Shown piece after piece: positions 49,093 to 57,773 of a stretch of 64,000 bases of DNA. Origin of the DNA: Falsiroseomonas stagni DSM 19981. Lineage in GTDB: Bacteria; Pseudomonadota; Alphaproteobacteria; Acetobacterales; Acetobacteraceae. The translations under genes were made by a program, and so were the position numbers. The stretch's first letter is position 1, and each line of letters opens with the position of its first letter. The DNA lies in contig NZ_FOSQ01000010.1 in NCBI RefSeq assembly GCF_900114315.1, forward strand, positions 1-64,000, written 5' to 3'. The notes under the pieces were generated by a model. The model saw nothing but the letters and a program-made list of their open reading frames with translations, searched no databases and was not told where the DNA came from.

Positions 49093-51726
49093 TCAGGCGA
49101 TCACCAAGAAGGAACTCGCCGTCGGCGCCGCGCCCGCCAGCTCCGCCAGCACGGTGACGCCGCCGGCGCCCGTGCCGTTGCTGTCCCAGCTCAGCAAATG
49201 CGTATCCGTCGCGAAGAGCAGCTGCGCCAGCGTGCCGACCGGCGTTCCCGCCGCGTTGATCTGCAGGCGGTTCATGGCCGAGAGGTCCATGCCCGCCACC
49301 AGCCCGCCACGGAAGCCGGCGGCCGAGATCTGCACTACATCCTCTCCGATCGTGAAGTCGGTGATGACGTCTCCGCCCTCCGTCACCAGCGCGAAGCGGA
49401 AGGCATCCGCGCCAGCGCCGCCGGTCAGCATGTCCGCGCCGAGGCCCCCGCGCAGCGTATCCGCGCCCCCGCCGCCCGCCAGCGTGTCGTTCCCGGCCAT
49501 GCCGGAGACGATGTTGTCGCCGGCATTCCCGGCGATGCTGTTCGCGACCGCATTGCCGGTGCCGTTCAGGGCAGCTGATCCCGCCAGTTCCAGCGCTTCC
49601 AGGTTGGTGGCCAGCACGACGGAGACGCTGGCCAGGATCGTGTCGGTGCCGCCGCTTGCAGTCTCCACCACCTTGTCCGTCGTGCTGTCGACGACGTAGC
49701 GGTCATTGCCCGCGCCCCCGGTCATGGCGTCGTTGCCCGCGCCGCCATCCAGCGTGTCATTGCCGAGCCCGCCATTCAGCGTGTCGGCCCCCTCCAGGCC
49801 GCGCAGCCAGTTGTCGCCCGCATTCCCGGTGATGAGGTTGCCCAGCGCATTGCCGGTGCCGGAAAGGCCCGTGCCGCCGCTCAGCGTCAGTCGCTCCACC
49901 TCGGCGTCCAGCGTCCAGTCCACGCTGCTCAGCACCAGGTCGATGCCGCCCAGCGCGTCCTCCACCACCAAATCGCCGCCATCGTCGACCACATGGATAT
50001 CATTGCCGAGGCCGCCGACCTGGCGGTCAGCGCCCGTGCCGCCATCCAGCGTATCCGCCCCCGCGCCGCCCATCAGCGTGTCCGCGCCTTCCAGGCCCAG
50101 CAGGCGGTTGGCGCCGCCATTGCCGGTGATGGCGTTGGCGCCGGCATTGCCGGTGCCGGCGATGCCGGCGGTGCCGGCCAGGACGAGATTCTCGACCGCG
50201 GCAGAGAGTGTCCAGGCGACGGAGGAGACGATCGTATCCGCGCCCGCGCCGTCCTCCTCGGTCACGACCTGGCTGATGGCGTAGACGTAGAACAGGTCAT
50301 CGCCCGTGCCGCCCGTCAGGGTATCGGCGCCGAGCCCCGCATTCAGCACATCCGCCCCGCCCATGCCCTGGATCAGGTCATTGCCCGCGCCGCCCGACAG
50401 GCGGTTGGCGCCGGCATTGCCGACCAGCGTGTTCGCCAGCGTGTTGCCCGTCCCGTCGATGTCGGCGGTGCCCGTCAGCGTCAGTGATTCCAGATTCGCG
50501 CCCAGGGTCCAGGTGACGGCGGCGCGGACCAGATCGTTGCCCTGGCCGGCCGTCTCCATCACCAGGCAGGCAGCATCGGCCACGACGTAGCAATCATCAC
50601 CGAGTCCGCCGAGGAGGCTGTCCGCGCCCGTGCCGCCGTCCAGCATATCGCCGCCGGCGCCACCCAGCAGCGTGTCATTGCCGGCATTGCCGCGCAGCCA
50701 GTTCGCGGCCTCGTTGCCCGTCATCCGGTCATTGCCCGCGCCGCCGATCGCATCCTCGATCAGCGACCGCGCATCGCCCTGGTATTGCATCGCGTTGAAG
50801 ATGTTGCCGCGTGCCACCTTGCCGGTGCCCAGCAGGGCCAGTTGCGCCGTGCTGGCGACGGACCAGCCCCCGGGCGACAGGTCGATGGCGACGCCGCCGG
50901 CATAGTTCGAGAGGTCATAGGTATCGCGCCCGCCGCCATCCCAGATCGTGAGGAAGATGCGGTTGCCGCCCGGCGTGCCCTGGCCGGCGCCGTTGATCGA
51001 CATCTGGCCGGTGGCGGGGTTCCAGCTGTAGGTCGTATCCCAGGACTGCATGGTGAAGTCAGCGCCGTACATCACCTGCAGCGCCGCGATGTCCAGCATC
51101 ATGTAGGATTGCGGCGCGGACCATTGTTCGTAGGTGTAGCCGCCGGCCGGCCCGCCGATATAGCTGCGGTAGCTCATCACCGTGAATTCGAGGCCATCGC
51201 GATCCGCCGGTACCGCCGCGCCGCCCGGCCCGCCCGCCTCCTGCGAATGCTTGAGGCCCATGGCGTGGCCGATCTCATGCAGCGTGGTGTGGTAGGCGTA
51301 GTTGCCGAGCGTCGGGTTGCGGTAGTTATAGGCGGTGCCGAACCAGATATCGCCGCCCGATCCGCCGGCGGGATAGCGGGCATAGGCCGTCGCCGGCAGG
51401 CTGGACTGGGCGAGGCGCAGATCGGCGCCGTCGAAGCCCGCATCGCTGATGGCCAGCAGCGTGAAGTCGGCGATGCCCGCGCCGCGCAGCACCGCCTTGC
51501 CGCCGATGGCGGCGCTGGTGCCGGCCAGCGCGTGGCGCGCCACCTGCATCGTCGCCAGCGACACCTGCGCGAAGCCGCTGCCGGGTTCGTTGTTGCCATA
51601 GGGCGACTCGTAGTCGCCGGCCGCGTCGGGAAAGCTGAAGGTGAGCGGCCCGTTCCAGGCGGTGCCGGACAGTACGCCGTCGATGTATCTGTTGCCGGTC
51701 GCGGCAATCGCGCGTGTCGTCGCCAT
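49093..51726 (-). CDS. Serralysin-like RTX metalloprotease (M10B) with four long super-repeats
   Basis: 877 aa from ATG 51726. The N-terminal metzincin domain carries the zinc motif His150-Glu-Ile-Gly-His-x5-His160 ('HEIGHAMGLKH') and Met184 of the Met-turn 'VMSYRSY'. Residues about 200-400 form the M10 C-terminal beta-roll start ('DTYDLSNYAGGVAIDLSPGGWS', 'NIFNAMQYQGDARSLIEDAIGGAGNDRMTGN'). From about 400 come RTX nonapeptides arranged in four repeats of about 100 residues, each with '.GG.G.D.YVVD', 'TL.A..E.L.L.G.A...GTGN' and 'N.I.GN'. The C-terminus ('DFTIGEDVVQISAAGF', final 'SFLVIA') resembles type I secretion signals. No secretion genes are nearby. A secreted Ca2+-dependent protease is likely. 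Confidence 0.85.
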   Translation of the reverse strand: MATTRAIAATGNRYIDGVLSGTAWNGPLTFSFPDAAGDYESPYGNNEPGSGFAQVSLATMQVARHALAGTSAAIGGKAVLRGAGIADFTLLAISDAGFDGADLRLAQSSLPATAYARYPAGGSGGDIWFGTAYNYRNPTLGNYAYHTTLHEIGHAMGLKHSQEAGGPGGAAVPADRDGLEFTVMSYRSYIGGPAGGYTYEQWSAPQSYMMLDIAALQVMYGADFTMQSWDTTYSWNPATGQMSINGAGQGTPGGNRIFLTIWDGGGRDTYDLSNYAGGVAIDLSPGGWSVASTAQLALLGTGKVARGNIFNAMQYQGDARSLIEDAIGGAGNDRMTGNEAANWLRGNAGNDTLLGGAGGDMLDGGTGADSLLGGLGDDCYVVADAACLVMETAGQGNDLVRAAVTWTLGANLESLTLTGTADIDGTGNTLANTLVGNAGANRLSGGAGNDLIQGMGGADVLNAGLGADTLTGGTGDDLFYVYAISQVVTEEDGAGADTIVSSVAWTLSAAVENLVLAGTAGIAGTGNAGANAITGNGGANRLLGLEGADTLMGGAGADTLDGGTGADRQVGGLGNDIHVVDDGGDLVVEDALGGIDLVLSSVDWTLDAEVERLTLSGGTGLSGTGNALGNLITGNAGDNWLRGLEGADTLNGGLGNDTLDGGAGNDAMTGGAGNDRYVVDSTTDKVVETASGGTDTILASVSVVLATNLEALELAGSAALNGTGNAVANSIAGNAGDNIVSGMAGNDTLAGGGGADTLRGGLGADMLTGGAGADAFRFALVTEGGDVITDFTIGEDVVQISAAGFRGGLVAGMDLSAMNRLQINAAGTPVGTLAQLLFATDTHLLSWDSNGTGAGGVTVLAELAGAAPTASSFLVIA

Positions 51727-51868
51727 GGCCGCCGTCCTTGTCGTGCGGGCGGGGAACAATCGGCCCCGCGCCCATGCAGCCTTGTCGAGCCTCCTTAACC
51801 GGATGTTGCGCAGGCGTGCCGTGCCGCGCCGTATTGACCCGGACGGGCCATCGCGGGAGGAAGGGGCC

Positions 51869-52888
51869 ATGGCCCGTTTCCAGCTTCTCGTCACCCACAC
51901 CCATCTCGACCAGCCCGGCCTCGGGATGCTGGAGGAGGCGGGATGCCGGGTGGATTTCCTCACCGCCGATGCGACCGGCGCGCTGACGGCGCAGGGTGCG
52001 CGGGCGGAGCTGGAACGCAGGCTCGCCACCACGGCCTATGACGGCATCATCTCCCGCATCGTGCCGATCGGCGGCGATGCGATGCGCAGCTGCCCCACGC
52101 TGCGCGTCATCAGCCGTGCGGCGGTGGGCTACGACAATCTCGACATGGCGGCCGCGACGGCGCAGGGCATCGCGGTACTGACGGCCGTCGGTGCCAATGC
52201 GCAATCCGTCGCCGAATACACGATGGGCCTGCTGCTGACGGTCGCCCGCAACATCGCGCGCCATAACACGGCGATCCAGGCTGGCGGCTGGGAACGGGCG
52301 CGCCTCGGGCTCGAACTGCGCGGCCGGCGTCTCGGCCTGGTAGGCTACGGCCGCATCGCGCAGAAGGTGGCGGCGCTGGCGCAGGCCTTCGGCATGGCGG
52401 TCTTCGCCTGGAGCCCCAACCTCCACAAGGCCGGCGACATCGCGCCGGTGACGCGCGCCGCGACGCTGCACGACCTGATCCGCGGCTGCGACGTGCTGTC
52501 CCTGCACATCCCGCTGACCGAGTCCTCCCGCAACCTGATCGGCGCCGCCGAACTGGCGCTGATGGGGAAGGAGGCGATCCTGGTGAATACCGGCCGCGGC
52601 GGCCTGGTGGATGAGGCCGCGCTGGCTGACGTGCTGCGGGAAGGCCGCATCTGGGGTGCGGGCATCGATGTGCTGACGCAGGAACCCCCGCCGCGCGACA
52701 ACCCGCTGCTCGGCCTGCCCAACGCCATCCTGAGCCCGCATGTCGGCGCCGCCACCACCGTCGCCCGCAGCGCGACGGCGGAGACGGCGGCGCGCCACCT
52801 GCTCGACATCCTGCTCGGCCGCACGCCGCCAAGCGATGCCGTGGTGAACCCGGAAGTCCTGAGGTCGTCCGGGCGCTCCGGCGGCTGA
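51869..52888 (+). CDS. D-isomer-specific 2-hydroxyacid dehydrogenase
   Basis: 339 aa. ATG 51869 with GGAGGAAGG about 7 bases upstream. NAD-binding motif 'GLVGYGRIAQKVAALAQAFGM', substrate region 'SRAAVGYDNLDMAAATAQGI', catalytic Arg in 'DVLSLHIPLTESSRNLIG' to 'VNTGRGGLVDEAALADVL' (RGG), the acid in 'AGIDVLTQEPPP' and His in 'LSPHVGAATTVAR'. Reduces a 2-keto acid to the D-hydroxy acid, or the reverse; phosphoglycerate, glyoxylate or hydroxypyruvate are possible substrates. Stands alone; divergent from the RTX protease across 142 bases. Confidence 0.87.
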   Translation: MARFQLLVTHTHLDQPGLGMLEEAGCRVDFLTADATGALTAQGARAELERRLATTAYDGIISRIVPIGGDAMRSCPTLRVISRAAVGYDNLDMAAATAQGIAVLTAVGANAQSVAEYTMGLLLTVARNIARHNTAIQAGGWERARLGLELRGRRLGLVGYGRIAQKVAALAQAFGMAVFAWSPNLHKAGDIAPVTRAATLHDLIRGCDVLSLHIPLTESSRNLIGAAELALMGKEAILVNTGRGGLVDEAALADVLREGRIWGAGIDVLTQEPPPRDNPLLGLPNAILSPHVGAATTVARSATAETAARHLLDILLGRTPPSDAVVNPEVLRSSGRSGG

Positions 52889-52931
52889 GGATTCGCGAGG
52901 GATTTCTTGTCCCCGCAAGGCACCGGGCGCC

Positions 52932-52952
52932 GCCGATGCTGGTTGCATCGGC
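52932..52952. terminator. Bidirectional hairpin between convergent genes
   Basis: GCCGATGC-TGGTT-GCATCGGC, a perfect 8-bp stem with a 5-base loop, lies between the convergent dehydrogenase (ends 52888) and lipase-like gene (ends 53022). It is placed to serve both directions. No T-run. Confidence 0.45.
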
Positions 52953-53021
52953 CAGCCTGGCAAAGACGAAGGGGCGAGAAAGACCCGCGAAGCCGACCCG
53001 CCGGGGTGCCTGGACGACCTT

Positions 53022-54371
53022 CTACCAGGTCAGCTCCGCCAGCGTGATCCGGTTCTCCGCCGCCGGCCAGGCGCGGGAGACGACGCGTTCCTCGTTGAAG
53101 ATGCCTACCACCGGGCGCCCGAGTTCCGCCGCCGGGATCTGCCGCGTGGCGAGCGCCGAGATCGCGACACCAGGCCGCAATTCCGGCGGCACGCGGCCAT
53201 CCAGCAGGATCGCGTCGCGCGGGATGCCGAAATAGCCGCGGGTGCGCTGGAACAGCACCACGCCGCCGCCGCCATCGCGCTCCGCCTGGGTCGGCGCGCG
53301 GGCGGGCCGCAGGTTCACCACCGTGGAGCCCCGCGGGAAGGGGCCGCGATAGATGTGGGTGATGGGGTGGCGCGGCGCGGCGACGACGAATTCCAGCGTC
53401 CAATCCGGCCCGACGGGCACGCCGCCCCAGCGCCCATCTTCCTCGGTCACGCGGCGATGGATGGCGTCCCCCATGCGTTCCCCGGTCTCGGGCGAGACGC
53501 GATAGAGCTCGACCGTCGCGCCGGCCACGGGCCGGTTGGTGACGCCGCCGGCGGTGTTCGTCACGCGCCCGTCCAGCACCGGCCGTGCCTCCGGTTCCAC
53601 CGAGATCCGCGCGGGCGGGCGGCCGGTCACGAACGAAAAAATCTCGGCGAAGGCGCGATGGTGGTAGGCGACCTCCCGATGGTCCAGCGCACCCAGCACC
53701 AGGTTGGTGGCGCCACGCAGTTCTGGCCCGTCCACATCGGTGCCGGTGGGGCGATCGGGTGTCGTGGACCAGATGGCGCGGGGCTGGGCGAAGACGTCGT
53801 TCCAGGCGCTGCGGATGGTCAGGAAGGCGGTGCCGGGGACCACATCGGTCGCGCCGCCATTCAGCCGCCGCAGGAAGTCGGACTGGCTGTTGAATTCGCG
53901 GTTCCGGATCTCCGGCCAGTCATAGACGCCGCGATTGGGCGTGCCGCAGAGCACGGCGTGGGAGACAGCGTCGCTGCCGCCCTGGTGCACCACGAAGTCG
54001 CGGATGGGGTAGCCGCCGCGGGAATTGCCGACGAGCGCGATGCGCGCGCCGCCATGGCGGGCGCGGAATTCGGCGACGAAGGCGGCCAGGCGCGCCGTCT
54101 GCTCCGCGCTGCCGCTGCGGCCGGGCTGGGGCACCGCGTCATCGTCCCGCGCCAGGGGGTCCGGCATGTCCACCGCCAGCAGCCGGTCCGGCGGGCAGCC
54201 GTTCGACTCGAAGCGCCACAGCGTGCTGAGCCACAGCGCCGCATGGTCGCCATTGCCGTGCACGAAGAGGATCGGCGGCGGCAGGGCCGTGCCCTGGGCG
54301 CGGGCGATGAAGGGCACCGCCAGCGGCATCGCGCCGGCTGCGAGGAGGAGGCTGCGTCGGTACGTTTCCAT
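53022..54371 (-). CDS. Secreted alpha/beta-hydrolase (lipase/esterase-like), Tat-type signal
   Basis: 449 aa from ATG 54371. The N-terminus 'METYRRSLLLAAGAMPLAV' has a twin arginine and hydrophobic stretch, cleaved after 'ARA', so it is exported. The catalytic domain begins 'PPPILFVHGNGDHAALWLSTLWRFE' (oxyanion loop), with nucleophile Ser in 'IALVGNSRGGYPIRDFV'. 'CGTPNRGVYDW' follows as in bacterial triacylglycerol lipases. The His is probably in 'LGALDHREVAYHHRAFAEI'. The last 180 residues are beta-rich ('VLDGRVTNTAGGVTNRPVAGATVELYRV', 'RWGGVPVGPDWTLEFVV'), perhaps a carboxypeptidase-regulatory-like or binding module. Substrate unknown. Confidence 0.75.
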   Translation of the reverse strand: METYRRSLLLAAGAMPLAVPFIARAQGTALPPPILFVHGNGDHAALWLSTLWRFESNGCPPDRLLAVDMPDPLARDDDAVPQPGRSGSAEQTARLAAFVAEFRARHGGARIALVGNSRGGYPIRDFVVHQGGSDAVSHAVLCGTPNRGVYDWPEIRNREFNSQSDFLRRLNGGATDVVPGTAFLTIRSAWNDVFAQPRAIWSTTPDRPTGTDVDGPELRGATNLVLGALDHREVAYHHRAFAEIFSFVTGRPPARISVEPEARPVLDGRVTNTAGGVTNRPVAGATVELYRVSPETGERMGDAIHRRVTEEDGRWGGVPVGPDWTLEFVVAAPRHPITHIYRGPFPRGSTVVNLRPARAPTQAERDGGGGVVLFQRTRGYFGIPRDAILLDGRVPPELRPGVAISALATRQIPAAELGRPVVGIFNEERVVSRAWPAAENRITLAELTW

Positions 54372-54436
54372 TGGGCGGAAGATTAGCGGGACGGGCGACG
54401 GCATGGAACAGCCATCGCCCGCCCCGCCTGGTCACG

Positions 54437-55354
54437 TCACGCGCTGGCCGGCACAAGGCGATAGCTGCTGCCCGCGCGCTCCACCCGGCCTGTGGCGGGC
54501 ATGGGGAAGTGGTAGCCCACCACCGGCACGCGGTCCGTCGCCGCCTGGTCCAGCAGGCGCCGGCGGGTCTGCACCGCCATGGCGGCATCCATGTCGAAGA
54601 CCGGGTGCCATTCCGGATTGGCCATAAAGAAGGCTGGCGCGTTCACCGCATCGCCGATGACCAGAAGCTGGTCCCGCCCATCGGCGATCATGAAGGAGGC
54701 ATGGCCCGGCGAATGCCCGTTGGTCGCGATGGCGGTGATGCCCGGCGCCACCTGTGCGCCGGGTGCGAAGGTCTGCACGCGATCACGGTAGGGGGCGAAT
54801 TTCTGCCGCACATTGGCGAAGCCGGGGCGGCGGCCTTCCGGCGCGCGGGACTCCTCCCCCGCATCGGTCCAGTAGGCCCATTCCCGTTCCGGCACGAGCA
54901 CCGGCACGCCCGGGAACAGCGCCTGGCCCTGCGCATCCGTCAGCCCGCCGATGTGGTCGCCGTGGAAATGCGTGTGTACCACCAGGATGACCTGCGCGGG
55001 GTCGAGCCCGGCCGCGCGCATATTGGCCAGCATCGTGCTGCCCGGCGCGCCGCGCCCGACATCCAGCATCACAAGACCACGCGGCGTCCTGACCACCGTG
55101 ACGTTGAAGGGATTGTCGAGGGCCGTCCCCTGCATGCCCGCGGCCTGCATGGCGGCGGACACCTGCGCCGGCGTGGCGTTCAGCACGAAGCCCTGGGTGG
55201 CGTCCGCCCGCACCACGGACCCGTCCGTGACGATGAAGGCTTCAAGCCCGCCCACCGCCACGCGGTGGGAGGTCGGCGCCTGTGCCTGGGCAAGGGAGGG
55301 CGCCAGGGCGAGGCCCACGCCCGCGGCCAGCAGGCCGCGACGATCGATCATCAT
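54437..55354 (-). CDS. Exported MBL-fold metallo-hydrolase, paralogue A
   Basis: 305 aa, from one of two adjacent ATGs (55354 or 55351). Signal peptide 'MMIDRRGLLAAGVGLALAP' with a DRRGLL twin-arginine pattern, cleaved after 'AQA'. MBL motifs: 'ILVVHTHFHGDHIGGL' (HxHxDH), 'NGHSPGHASFMI', 'LLVIGDAVNAPAFF' (Asp ligand) and 'VVGYHFPMPATGRV' (final His). It matches the next gene upstream along its whole length and lies 13 bases after it, so the two form a tandem-duplicated operon. Family members with this layout are usually annotated as quorum-quenching-like or generic hydrolases; substrate unknown. Confidence 0.8.
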   Translation of the reverse strand: MMIDRRGLLAAGVGLALAPSLAQAQAPTSHRVAVGGLEAFIVTDGSVVRADATQGFVLNATPAQVSAAMQAAGMQGTALDNPFNVTVVRTPRGLVMLDVGRGAPGSTMLANMRAAGLDPAQVILVVHTHFHGDHIGGLTDAQGQALFPGVPVLVPEREWAYWTDAGEESRAPEGRRPGFANVRQKFAPYRDRVQTFAPGAQVAPGITAIATNGHSPGHASFMIADGRDQLLVIGDAVNAPAFFMANPEWHPVFDMDAAMAVQTRRRLLDQAATDRVPVVGYHFPMPATGRVERAGSSYRLVPASA

Positions 55355-55367
55355 GGCCGTGCTCTCC

Positions 55368-56345
55368 TCAGCCCGCCGCCGCCCAGTCGGACGGCACGAA
55401 GCGGTAGCCATTGCCGTCCTTCGCCATGAAACCCGTGGAGGGGAAGGGGAAGTGGTAGCCGGTGACCCGGATGCGGTCCGTGGACACCATGTCGAAGACC
55501 CGCCGGCGCGTCGCCTCCGCCGCCTGCGCGTCGAAGTCGAAGACCAGGTGGAAATCGGGGCGGCGGGCGAAGACCTCCGGCCGGTTGGTGATGTCCGCCA
55601 GGAAGACCAGCTGCTCGTTCCCGCTGGAGACCCGGTAGATCGTGTGGCCCGGCGTATGGCCATGCGCGGCGATGCTGGTGATGCCGGGCATCACCTCCGC
55701 CCCCGGCGCCACCTGCCGGACCTTGCCCTGGTAGGGCGCGAAGCGGCGAGCGGTGTTGGCGAAGGTGGCGCGCTGGAATTCGGGGCTGCGGCTCTCATTC
55801 CCCGCATCGGTCCACCAGGCCCATTCCGGCGCCGGCACGACGAGTTCCGCATTCGGGAAGGCGGCGGTGCCGTCGGCGTTCAGGAGGCCGCTGATGTGGT
55901 CGCCATGGAAGTGGCTGAACACCACCGTCGTGACCCGGGCCGGGTCGAGGCCCGCGGCGCGCATGTTCTGCACCAGCAGCCCGACCGGGGCGTTGGGGCC
56001 GGAGGGGCCGTTGCCGGTATCGAACAGCACCAGCCCGTTCGGTGTCTCCACGCAGGTCAGTGTGAAGGGGATGCGGAAGGTGTCGGTGGGCAGGAAGCTT
56101 TCCGCCAGCACGCGCTGCACGTCTTCCAGCGAGGCATTGCGCACGAAGCCCGCATTCAGCGGGATGGCGCGGCTGCCATCATGCAGCATGGTCACTGTCA
56201 GCGACCCCAGACGGAAGCGGAAGAAGCCCGGCGCCTGGGCAAGCGGCGCGGGCGCGGCAGCCTGGGCGAAAGCGGGGCCGGCCCGCAGCAGCGCGGGCGC
56301 AGCAAGGGCAGCGGCCGCCCCCATGAACAAGGACCTGCGGATCAT
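55368..56345 (-). CDS. Exported MBL-fold metallo-hydrolase, paralogue B
   Basis: 325 aa from ATG 56345. Signal 'MIRRSLFMGAAAALAAPAL', cleaved near 'AFAQA', again with Arg-Arg before the hydrophobic part. MBL motifs: 'TTVVFSHFHGDHISGL' (HxHxDH), 'HGHTPGHTIYRV', 'LVFLADITNRPEVFA' (Asp) and 'RVTGYHFPFPSTGFM' (His). Conserved blocks shared with paralogue A include 'WTDAGNESRSPE' versus 'WTDAGEESRAPE' and 'NMRAAGLDPA'. Both probably act in the periplasm on related small molecules. Confidence 0.8.
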   Translation of the reverse strand: MIRRSLFMGAAAALAAPALLRAGPAFAQAAAPAPLAQAPGFFRFRLGSLTVTMLHDGSRAIPLNAGFVRNASLEDVQRVLAESFLPTDTFRIPFTLTCVETPNGLVLFDTGNGPSGPNAPVGLLVQNMRAAGLDPARVTTVVFSHFHGDHISGLLNADGTAAFPNAELVVPAPEWAWWTDAGNESRSPEFQRATFANTARRFAPYQGKVRQVAPGAEVMPGITSIAAHGHTPGHTIYRVSSGNEQLVFLADITNRPEVFARRPDFHLVFDFDAQAAEATRRRVFDMVSTDRIRVTGYHFPFPSTGFMAKDGNGYRFVPSDWAAAG

Positions 56346-56455
56346 GCTTCTTCCCTCCGGGACGGTTGGCTCGCCGCGACGTTGGGCGGCAGGCGCGGGA
56401 TGCAACCCCCAAGGGTGCCCCCAACGCAAGCTTCTTTCACCGGACGGGACGCTTT

Positions 56456-57739
56456 TCAGCGCGCGAAGGCGACAACCGATTCGAGATGGGGGGACCACGG
56501 GAACTGGTCGACCGGCACCGCCGACACCGCCTTGAACCCCGCCTTGCCCAGCACCGCCGCATCCCGCGCCAGCGCGACCGGGTTGCAGGAGACATAGATG
56601 GCGTGCCGGACCTTGCTGCGCGCGATCTGCGCCACCTGCTCCACCGCGCCGCTATAGGGCGGGTCCAGCACTACCGCGCCGAAGGCATCGAGCTCCGCTG
56701 GCAGCAGCGGGCGATAGGCCAGGTCCCGCTTGATGGCCTCCACCCGCCCGCCCGCCTTGCGCGCGGCGGCGTCCAGCGCGGCCACCGCGCCGGCCTCACC
56801 CTCATAGGCCGCGACGCGATGCGTGGTGCCGAGCGGGAAGGACAGCGTGCCGATGCCCGCATAAAGGTCCGCAATCCGCGCCCGTGGCGCCAGTTTGCGC
56901 GGCAGCGCGGCGCGCACCGCGGCGACGATCGCGGCCTCGCCCTCCGGCGCCGCCTGCAGGAAGGCACCCGGCGGCGGCGCCACGGCGACACCCGCCAGCA
57001 CCAGCTTCACGGGGGCGGATTGCGCCGCCGTCTCCAGCACGCCATCGCCCAGCGCCCAGGCGATGCGCGGAATGCCATGCGCGATGCCGAAGGCCGCCAG
57101 GATGGCGCGCTGCGCGGAATCCAGCGGCCCGTCCGTCCGCAGCAGCAGATCGGGCCCGCTATCCAGCAGGTTCAGCACGGCGGAGCCTTCGCGCTTCAGC
57201 GCGCCGAGCCTCTTCAGCACCTCCCGCAGCGGCCGGAACAGCGACACCAGGCGCGGGTCCAGCACATGGCAGGTCGAGAGGTCCGCGATGGCGGCGGAGC
57301 CGCGCTGGTGGAAGCCCAGCGCCACGCCATGCGGCACGCGCTTCAGCGCCAGGTCGGCCCGGCGGCGCGTGCCGGGCGGCGCCGCGACCAAAGGCGCGAC
57401 CTCCACCGCCATGCCCGCGCGCTGCATCGCCTCCACCAGTCGCCCGCGCTTCCAGGCGTGGTAGGCGGGCATGGCCATGTGCTGCAGGGCGCAGGCGCCG
57501 CATTCCACCAGGAAATGCGGGCAGGGGGGCGTGGCACGGTCGGGGCTTGGCGTCTCGACGCCGGCCAGGGCCGCGGCGATGCCTTCGCCACGGCGGCCGG
57601 TGATGTCGGCCAGCACGGTTTCGCCGGGCAGGGTGCCCGCGATGAAGACGGGCCCCTGCGGCGTGTCCGCCACGCCATCGCCCCCGGAGCCGAGGCGGGC
57701 GATGGTCAGGCGCTGGGTGACTGAAGCGGCGTCGGGCAC
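56456..57739 (-). CDS. 23S rRNA (uracil-5-)-methyltransferase RumA/RlmD-like
   Basis: 427 aa, GTG start at 57739. N-terminal TRAM domain ('LTIARLGSGGDGVADTPQGPVFIAGTLPGETVLADI'), then the [4Fe-4S] ligands Cys73, Cys80, Cys83 ('CPHFLVECGACALQH') and Cys157. The Rossmann methyltransferase domain has 'IADLYAGIGTLSFPL', 'VVLDPPYSGAVEQVAQIA' and the catalytic Cys in 'HAIYVSCNPVALARDAAVL'. It methylates uracil C5 in 23S rRNA (U1939 in E. coli RlmD, U747 for RlmC). The family has several substrates, so I give no symbol. It lies 34 bases after the gcdH stop, with a hairpin between. Confidence 0.86.
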   Translation of the reverse strand: MPDAASVTQRLTIARLGSGGDGVADTPQGPVFIAGTLPGETVLADITGRRGEGIAAALAGVETPSPDRATPPCPHFLVECGACALQHMAMPAYHAWKRGRLVEAMQRAGMAVEVAPLVAAPPGTRRRADLALKRVPHGVALGFHQRGSAAIADLSTCHVLDPRLVSLFRPLREVLKRLGALKREGSAVLNLLDSGPDLLLRTDGPLDSAQRAILAAFGIAHGIPRIAWALGDGVLETAAQSAPVKLVLAGVAVAPPPGAFLQAAPEGEAAIVAAVRAALPRKLAPRARIADLYAGIGTLSFPLGTTHRVAAYEGEAGAVAALDAAARKAGGRVEAIKRDLAYRPLLPAELDAFGAVVLDPPYSGAVEQVAQIARSKVRHAIYVSCNPVALARDAAVLGKAGFKAVSAVPVDQFPWSPHLESVVAFAR

Positions 57740-57751
57740 TGGGTCATCCTA

Positions 57752-57767
57752 GCCCCGACGCCGGGGC
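57752..57767 (-). terminator. Short GC hairpin between gcdH and the rRNA methyltransferase gene
   Basis: GCCCCG-ACGC-CGGGGC, a 6-bp stem with a 4-base loop, lies in the 34-base spacer between the gcdH stop and the GTG start. It may separate or attenuate the two genes. Confidence 0.35.
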
Positions 57768-57773
57768 GCTTGC

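Noticed and set aside
49400-50760. Second repeat-rich stretch, CRISPR-like at first sight
   Set aside because: Encodes the RTX super-repeats of the metalloprotease in one continuous frame.
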